64,000 nt of DNA from Enterococcus wangshanyuanii (GTDB lineage Bacteria; Bacillota; Bacilli; Lactobacillales; Enterococcaceae), in NCBI RefSeq assembly GCF_002197645.1, contig NZ_CP021874.1, forward strand, positions 2,852,001 to 2,916,000. The letters are read 5' to 3'. The position numbers and the translations under genes are program-made. Under the pieces are notes generated by a model, which ran no database searches, was not told the DNA's origin, and saw only the letters and a program-made list of their open reading frames with translations. The stretch's first letter is position 1. The number at the start of each line of letters is the position of its first letter. Of this stretch, positions 59,828 through 64,000 are shown one piece after another.

Positions 59828-61063
59828 ATGAAAAGAAATACGAAAAAGCTTTTAGCATTAGGTGTGACAATGACAGCGGCAGTGGCGATGTTGGCAGCGT
59901 GCGGCGGAGGTTCGTCTGATAAAAAAACTTCTGCAGAAAATGAAAACGCTTCTATAAAGCTGTGGGTGGATGTAGCGTTTGTTGATACGTATAAACCTTT
60001 AGTCGAAGAATTTGAAAAAGAACATAAAGACTGGAAAGTGACGATCAAACCAAGCGAATCTGCATCGGCGCAAGAAAACTTGAAAAAAGATCCTAGTGCT
60101 GCAGCTGACGTATTTATGATGCCTCATGATCAACTAGGGCAAATGGTGGACGCTGGAATTATTTATGCGAACACAAAATATGAAGATAGCGTGAAAGAAA
60201 ATAGTACTGAAAGTGCAGTGGAAGCTGCTACTTATGACGGTAAATTATATGGATATCCATATGGTGTAGAGTCGCAAATTTTATATTATAACAAAGCAAA
60301 ATTGACTGAAGATGACGTGAAAAGCTGGGAAACACTGACTTCTAAAGGGAAGTTAGGAACCAACTTTGGTGAAGCTGGAGCAAACTACATTTTCACACCG
60401 TTGTTTATGTCAAATGGAGATGAGTTGTATGGTGCGAACGGTGAAGACATCGATGGCACGAATTTCAACAATGATAAAGGTGTGCAGGTCTTAAAATGGA
60501 TTCGTGCACAAAAAGATAATCCGGGAGTTGTTCAATCAAATGCGGATGCATTATCAAATATCGGTAATGGAAAAACAGATGCATTTTTGTCAGGTCCATG
60601 GTCTAAAAATGATGTAGAAAAAGCTTTAGGCGATAATTTTGCTGTTGCGCCTTATCCAACGGTTGATTTAGGGAATGGCGATGTGCAACAAAAAGCCTTC
60701 TTAGGTGTTAAATTATTCGGTGTAAATGCGTCAACTAAGAGCCCAGTTGCAGCAATGGCGTTAGCTGATTTCTTAACAAGTAAAGAAAACCAATTAACAG
60801 TATTTGAAAAAAATGGAACTGTGCCGGCGAATAAAGAGGCACAGGAAGATGAAAAAGTAAAAGCGGATGATGTAGCAAACGCAGTTATGACAATGAGTGA
60901 TGCTGATCATTCAGTGGTGATGCCTAAGTTGCCTGCGATGGTTTCATTCTGGGGACCAGTTGAAGCGGTTATCAATGATACTTACAACGGTAAGATTGCT
61001 GAAGATCAATATTTACCTAAATTAGACAAACTCGTGAAAGATACAAGTAAATTAGATAAATAA
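59828..61063 (+). CDS. malX: Maltodextrin ABC transporter substrate-binding lipoprotein
   Basis: 411 residues. The lipoprotein signal ends AVAMLAACGGG, with the cysteine as lipid anchor. The mature protein is a type-1 sugar-binding protein of the MalE/MalX family (IKLWVDVAFVDTYKPLVEEF; YGYPYGVESQILYYNKAKL; LSGPWSKNDVEKALGDNFAV; SFWGPVEAVINDTYNGKI). It captures malto-oligosaccharides outside and hands them to MalF/MalG. GGGAGGA precedes the ATG. It is first gene of the rightward operon; no ATPase gene is in the window, so a shared MsmK-type ATPase is likely. Confidence 0.94.
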   Translation: MKRNTKKLLALGVTMTAAVAMLAACGGGSSDKKTSAENENASIKLWVDVAFVDTYKPLVEEFEKEHKDWKVTIKPSESASAQENLKKDPSAAADVFMMPHDQLGQMVDAGIIYANTKYEDSVKENSTESAVEAATYDGKLYGYPYGVESQILYYNKAKLTEDDVKSWETLTSKGKLGTNFGEAGANYIFTPLFMSNGDELYGANGEDIDGTNFNNDKGVQVLKWIRAQKDNPGVVQSNADALSNIGNGKTDAFLSGPWSKNDVEKALGDNFAVAPYPTVDLGNGDVQQKAFLGVKLFGVNASTKSPVAAMALADFLTSKENQLTVFEKNGTVPANKEAQEDEKVKADDVANAVMTMSDADHSVVMPKLPAMVSFWGPVEAVINDTYNGKIAEDQYLPKLDKLVKDTSKLDK

Positions 61064-61074
61064 AAACGATAATT

Positions 61075-61132
61075 GAGGTTTAGAGTATGGACCGAATATG
61101 CAAATGTTCGCTTCATACTCCTCCTCTTTTTA
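61075..61132 (+). terminator. Intercistronic hairpin after malX
   Basis: GAGTATG pairs with CATACTC, extended outside by GAGG/CCTC and inside by GAA/TTC, then TTTTT. It is a likely partial terminator or mRNA-stability element that keeps the binding protein more abundant than the permeases. Confidence 0.7.
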
Positions 61133-61170
61133 GCTCAAGTTTAGTGAAAAAGAACAGGATGTGAATCACG

Positions 61171-62526
61171 ATGAAGTTAAAACCGAAAGCGGATGATCAG
61201 ATTAGTTTTAGACAGTTGTTCAAAAAAGGAGATAAATCGATCAAACTCTCTTTTATTTTCATGGGAATGGCCAACTTGCTGAATGGTCAAATAGTCAAAG
61301 GACTCCTTTTTTTAGCGTTGCAGCTTGGTTTTATCGCTTGGTTGGTGCTGAATGGATTTCATGCACTCTCAATGCTTCAAACCTTGGGGACGAAATCTCA
61401 AGGCTGGGTCATGGATGAGACGTTGGGAATCGAAGTGCAGCAACCAGGTGATAACTCGATGCTGCTTCTGCTATTTGGGATTGCAGCAATTATTCTTATT
61501 GTCCTTTTTATTTTTCTTTATTTTGTCAATCTTAGAAGTGCCCGTAAAATATTTGTGCTAAAAGAAGCAAATAAGCCTTTGCCGACGTTAAAAGAAGATT
61601 TAAGTAGTTTGCTGAATGAAAAATTTTATGTGACATTGATGAGTATTCCGTTGTTAGGTGTCTTGGCATTCACGATTTTACCTTTGCTTTATATGATTTC
61701 GATCGCATTTACAAGCTATGATCATAATCATTTGCCACCGAAAAATCTTTTTAGCTGGGTTGGCTTTGCGAACTTCGGAAATGTGATCACAGGAGATATT
61801 GCGAGTACCTTCTTCCCGGTTCTGAGCTGGACGTTGATTTGGGCGGTATTGGCTACAGCTACGACTTTTTTCTTTGGGATTTTATTAGCTCTTTTGATCA
61901 ATGCCAAAGGAGTTAAAGGAAAAAAAGTTTGGCGGACGATTTTTGTGATCACGATGGCTGTACCCCAGTTTGTGAGTTTGTTGCTGATGGCTAATCTATT
62001 CAACGGATCAGGACCAGTCAATGCGCTGTTGCAAAATTGGGGGTTGATCGATCAGCCGATTCCGTTTTTAACAGATGGATTGTTAGCGAAAGTTACTGTT
62101 ATTTTTGTGAATATGTGGGTAGGGATTCCGGTGACGATGTTAGTAGCGACAGGGATCATCACTAATTTACCAGATGACCAAATCGAAGCTGCTGAAATAG
62201 ATGGCGCAAATAAATTCCAGATTTTTAAAAACATTACGTTCCCTCAAATTTTATTTGTGATGGCACCGAGCTTGATCCAGCAGTTTATTGGAAATATCAA
62301 TAACTTCAATGTGATTTTCTTGCTGACTGGTGGACAACCTGCTAATAGCAATTATCATTCAGCGGGGGAAACAGATTTGCTGGTTACGTGGTTGTATAAA
62401 CTGACAGTCACTGCGGCGGATTATAATTTGGCTTCCGTAATCGGGATCATCATCTTTGTTCTATCAGCGGTCTTCTCTTTGATTGCTTATACACGAAGCA
62501 GCTCATTTAAAACAGAAGGGGCGTAA
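61171..62526 (+). CDS. malF: Maltodextrin ABC permease MalF (MalC)
   Basis: 451 residues with about eight membrane helices, including an N-terminal extension (FMGMANLLNGQIVKGLLFLAL) typical of Gram-positive MalF. The EAA loop that contacts the ATPase is EAAEIDGANKFQIFKNITFPQI. It pairs with MalG to form the translocation path. CAGGATG lies before the ATG. The gene ends 5 bases before malG. Confidence 0.94.
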   Translation: MKLKPKADDQISFRQLFKKGDKSIKLSFIFMGMANLLNGQIVKGLLFLALQLGFIAWLVLNGFHALSMLQTLGTKSQGWVMDETLGIEVQQPGDNSMLLLLFGIAAIILIVLFIFLYFVNLRSARKIFVLKEANKPLPTLKEDLSSLLNEKFYVTLMSIPLLGVLAFTILPLLYMISIAFTSYDHNHLPPKNLFSWVGFANFGNVITGDIASTFFPVLSWTLIWAVLATATTFFFGILLALLINAKGVKGKKVWRTIFVITMAVPQFVSLLLMANLFNGSGPVNALLQNWGLIDQPIPFLTDGLLAKVTVIFVNMWVGIPVTMLVATGIITNLPDDQIEAAEIDGANKFQIFKNITFPQILFVMAPSLIQQFIGNINNFNVIFLLTGGQPANSNYHSAGETDLLVTWLYKLTVTAADYNLASVIGIIIFVLSAVFSLIAYTRSSSFKTEGA

Positions 62527-62531
62527 CGCAT

Positions 62532-63371
62532 ATGAAATCGAAAAAAAGAAAAATGTTGTTCGTTCACTATACATTGTTGACGATTTTGTCGATCGTCTGG
62601 ATTTTTCCGATCGTTTGGATCGTGTTGACAAGCTTTCGTAGTGAAGGCGGGGCATTTGTAACGTACTTTATTCCAAAGCAATTTACTTTTGAAAATTATA
62701 AAATGCTTCTGACAAGCTCGACGTATCCGTTTGTACAATGGTTTTTAAATACGCTGTTTGTTGCAGTCTGCAGTTGTATTTTATCTACGCTGATCACGAT
62801 TGCGATGGCTTATTCGCTTAGTCGTCTGAGATTTAGAGCGAGAAAACCGTTTTTGAAGCTAGCGCTTGTTTTGAATATGTTTCCAGGTTTTATGAGTATG
62901 ATCGCTGTGTACTATATTTTAAAAGCGATGAATTTGACAGGAAGTTTATTGGCGTTGATTTTAGTCTATTCTTCTGGTGCGGCATTGAGCTTTTATATAG
63001 CAAAAGGGTTCTTTGATACGATTCCGATGGCATTGGATGAATCAGCAATGATCGATGGGGCGAGTAAATTTGAGATTTTTACTAAGATCACCCTTCCGTT
63101 AAGTAAGCCGATCATTGTTTATACGGCACTGATGGCATTTATGGCACCGTGGATGGATTTTATCTTCGCGAAAATTATTTTAGGGGATAATGTGAATAAG
63201 TATACCGTTGCGATCGGGTTGTTTACGATGCAGACGAGAGACAAGATCGATCAGTATTTTATGGCCTTTACAGCCGGTTGTGTATTGATTGCTGTGCCAA
63301 TCACGCTGCTGTTTATCTTTATGCAAAAATACTATGTAGAGGGAATAACAAGTGGTTCTGTCAAAGGGTAG
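62532..63371 (+). CDS. malG: Maltodextrin ABC permease MalG (MalD)
   Basis: 279 residues, six membrane helices. The EAA loop is ESAMIDGASKFEIFTKITLPLS. Conserved MalG features include IFPIVWIVLTSFR near the start and LFIFMQKYYVEGITSGSVKG at the end. It forms the channel with MalF. The gene is followed directly by repeat copy 2, whose hairpin terminates the operon. Confidence 0.95.
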   Translation: MKSKKRKMLFVHYTLLTILSIVWIFPIVWIVLTSFRSEGGAFVTYFIPKQFTFENYKMLLTSSTYPFVQWFLNTLFVAVCSCILSTLITIAMAYSLSRLRFRARKPFLKLALVLNMFPGFMSMIAVYYILKAMNLTGSLLALILVYSSGAALSFYIAKGFFDTIPMALDESAMIDGASKFEIFTKITLPLSKPIIVYTALMAFMAPWMDFIFAKIILGDNVNKYTVAIGLFTMQTRDKIDQYFMAFTAGCVLIAVPITLLFIFMQKYYVEGITSGSVKG

Positions 63372-63373
63372 TG

Positions 63374-63587
63374 AAAAAGAGGCTGGGACAGAAGTGTTCA
63401 ACTCCGAGAACCAAGTAGGTACTATGCAACACTGTTTATCTGCGACGAGTCTTTGACGAGAAAGCATCAATGCATTCTTCGTTGTGTTTTACAGCAATAA
63501 GAAGGAGTTACTACTGCTTCTACCATTTATTCATTTTAAAGAGGACTGGGTCGTAACTCGTAGAGTTATGTCCCGGTCCCTTTTTTT
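63374..63587. repeat. MITE-like dispersed repeat, copy 2
   Basis: 214 bases, the same element as 19332-19602 without the extra block. It has AAAAAGAGGCTGGGACAGAA at the start, a body nearly identical base for base (ACTCCGAGAACCAAGTAGGT, TCTGCGACGAGTCTTTGACG), and an end hairpin ACTCGTAGAGTTATG then TCCCGGTCCC and seven T. It acts as the terminator of the mal operon on the plus strand. Confidence 0.88.
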
Positions 63588-63588
63588 G

Positions 63589-64000
63589 CTAGCGTCGTTC
63601 TGTTAAAAAAGATCGTTTGCCTTCGACTAGATTGGTGATTTCCATCGCTAATTGTTCTCTAGTGATGGGATCATATTCTCTTACGAAGTACTTAAAGATA
63701 GGCAATTTCTTGAAGCACAAGATCGTTTTGCCGCCAATGACGGAAGTTGGACGCTGTTTATCCATGATTAAGCTAGGATAAATGATCGTATACGGAAAAC
63801 CCTGCTCGTGAATCACTTGTTCTGCTTTGTGCTTCGCTGACATATATTTTTTTAAAGGAAAGGGTGCAGCATTGGCAGATAGGAATAAAAAGTTCGCTGG
63901 TTGCACTTGTGCAGTTAAAAAAGTTGAGATTCGTTGAACAGGTTCAACGATAAAGCGTTCGTAAGTAATCCCTTTATTTGGTTTTTCCGTCAGTATGCCG
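63589..64000 (-). CDS. NAD(P)H-binding (SDR/NmrA-like) protein, 5' partial
   Basis: The minus-strand frame is open to the window edge (…NKGITYERFIVEPVQRI), so the N-terminus with the nucleotide-binding loop is outside. The visible 136 residues have the YxxxK-like segment (PLKKYMSAKHKAEQVIHEQG) and TIIYPSLIMDKQRPTS, typical of atypical short-chain dehydrogenases/epimerases of the NAD(P)H-binding YwnB/NmrA group. The substrate is unknown. It converges on the mal operon. Confidence 0.8.
   Translation of the reverse strand, partial: GILTEKPNKGITYERFIVEPVQRISTFLTAQVQPANFLFLSANAAPFPLKKYMSAKHKAEQVIHEQGFPYTIIYPSLIMDKQRPTSVIGGKTILCFKKLPIFKYFVREYDPITREQLAMEITNLVEGKRSFLTERR

Overview
The window is AT-rich chromosomal DNA of a low-GC Gram-positive bacterium, almost certainly an Enterococcus of the E. 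faecalis lineage. Pointers are the WxL surface-protein locus, the ylbF/ymcA-mutS-mutL and ruvAB blocks with enterococcal-type proteins, class A sortase, oleate hydratase, type VIIb (LXG) toxin loci, a chitin-active LPMO, Mga-type and MurR/RpiR-type regulators, several PTS operons, and a dispersed repeat whose ends read GAGGCTGGGACA / TGTCCCAGTCCTC. I see no rRNA, tRNA, CRISPR array, transposase or phage gene.

Layout. 1-4030: WxL cell-surface locus (choice-of-anchor/MucBP/WxL protein cut by the window edge, small FPLTG-anchored protein, WxL protein, DUF916/DUF3324 partner). 4090-4881: TauE/SafE permease. 5034-9366: an N-acetylmuramic-acid type operon (mannose-family PTS IIC-IID-IIB, RpiR/MurR regulator, MurQ etherase, IIA) in which IIC carries an in-frame TGA. 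9605-12600: first LXG toxin module (two small helical partners, LXG toxin with an EndoU-like tip, immunity candidate). 12672-23232: housekeeping block (YlbF/YmcA family, mutS, mutL, maf, thioesterase, msrB, OppA-type lipoprotein, ruvA, ruvB). 23305-30021: secreted protein of unknown function, TetR regulator, oleate hydratase, tyrosine phosphatase, sortase A, an unrecognised gene. 30072-34024: RpiR regulator divergent from a beta-glucoside GH1/PTS operon. 34074-40300: small enzymes and regulators. 40682-47133: LtaS-like sulfatase fused to a long membrane domain, Mga-like regulator, multidomain LPMO. 47211-48871: AraC/GyrI-type pair. 49678-54240: second LXG locus, with a frameshifted LXG gene and two downstream orphan toxin-tip cassettes, each followed by an immunity candidate. 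54394-63371: maltodextrin regulon, three GH13 enzymes divergent from malX-malF-malG. 63589-64000: start-truncated NAD(P)H-binding protein.

How it works together. Three carbohydrate systems (MurNAc-type, beta-glucoside, maltodextrin) each have recognisable control: an adjacent RpiR protein for the first two, and two identical MalR-like operators plus a cre-like site in the divergent mal promoter region for the third. The two LXG loci are the accessory, fast-evolving part. The second looks like a toxin-tip swapping array: LXG2 and the two orphan cassettes share homology arms at different points of the same protein, followed by unrelated toxin ends and unrelated immunity genes. Three genes in this 3.4-kb stretch (LXG2, orphan 1 and a small membrane protein) each appear to have lost one base in a T or A run, so the locus is either decaying, phase-variable, or affected by homopolymer sequencing error; the sequence alone cannot decide.
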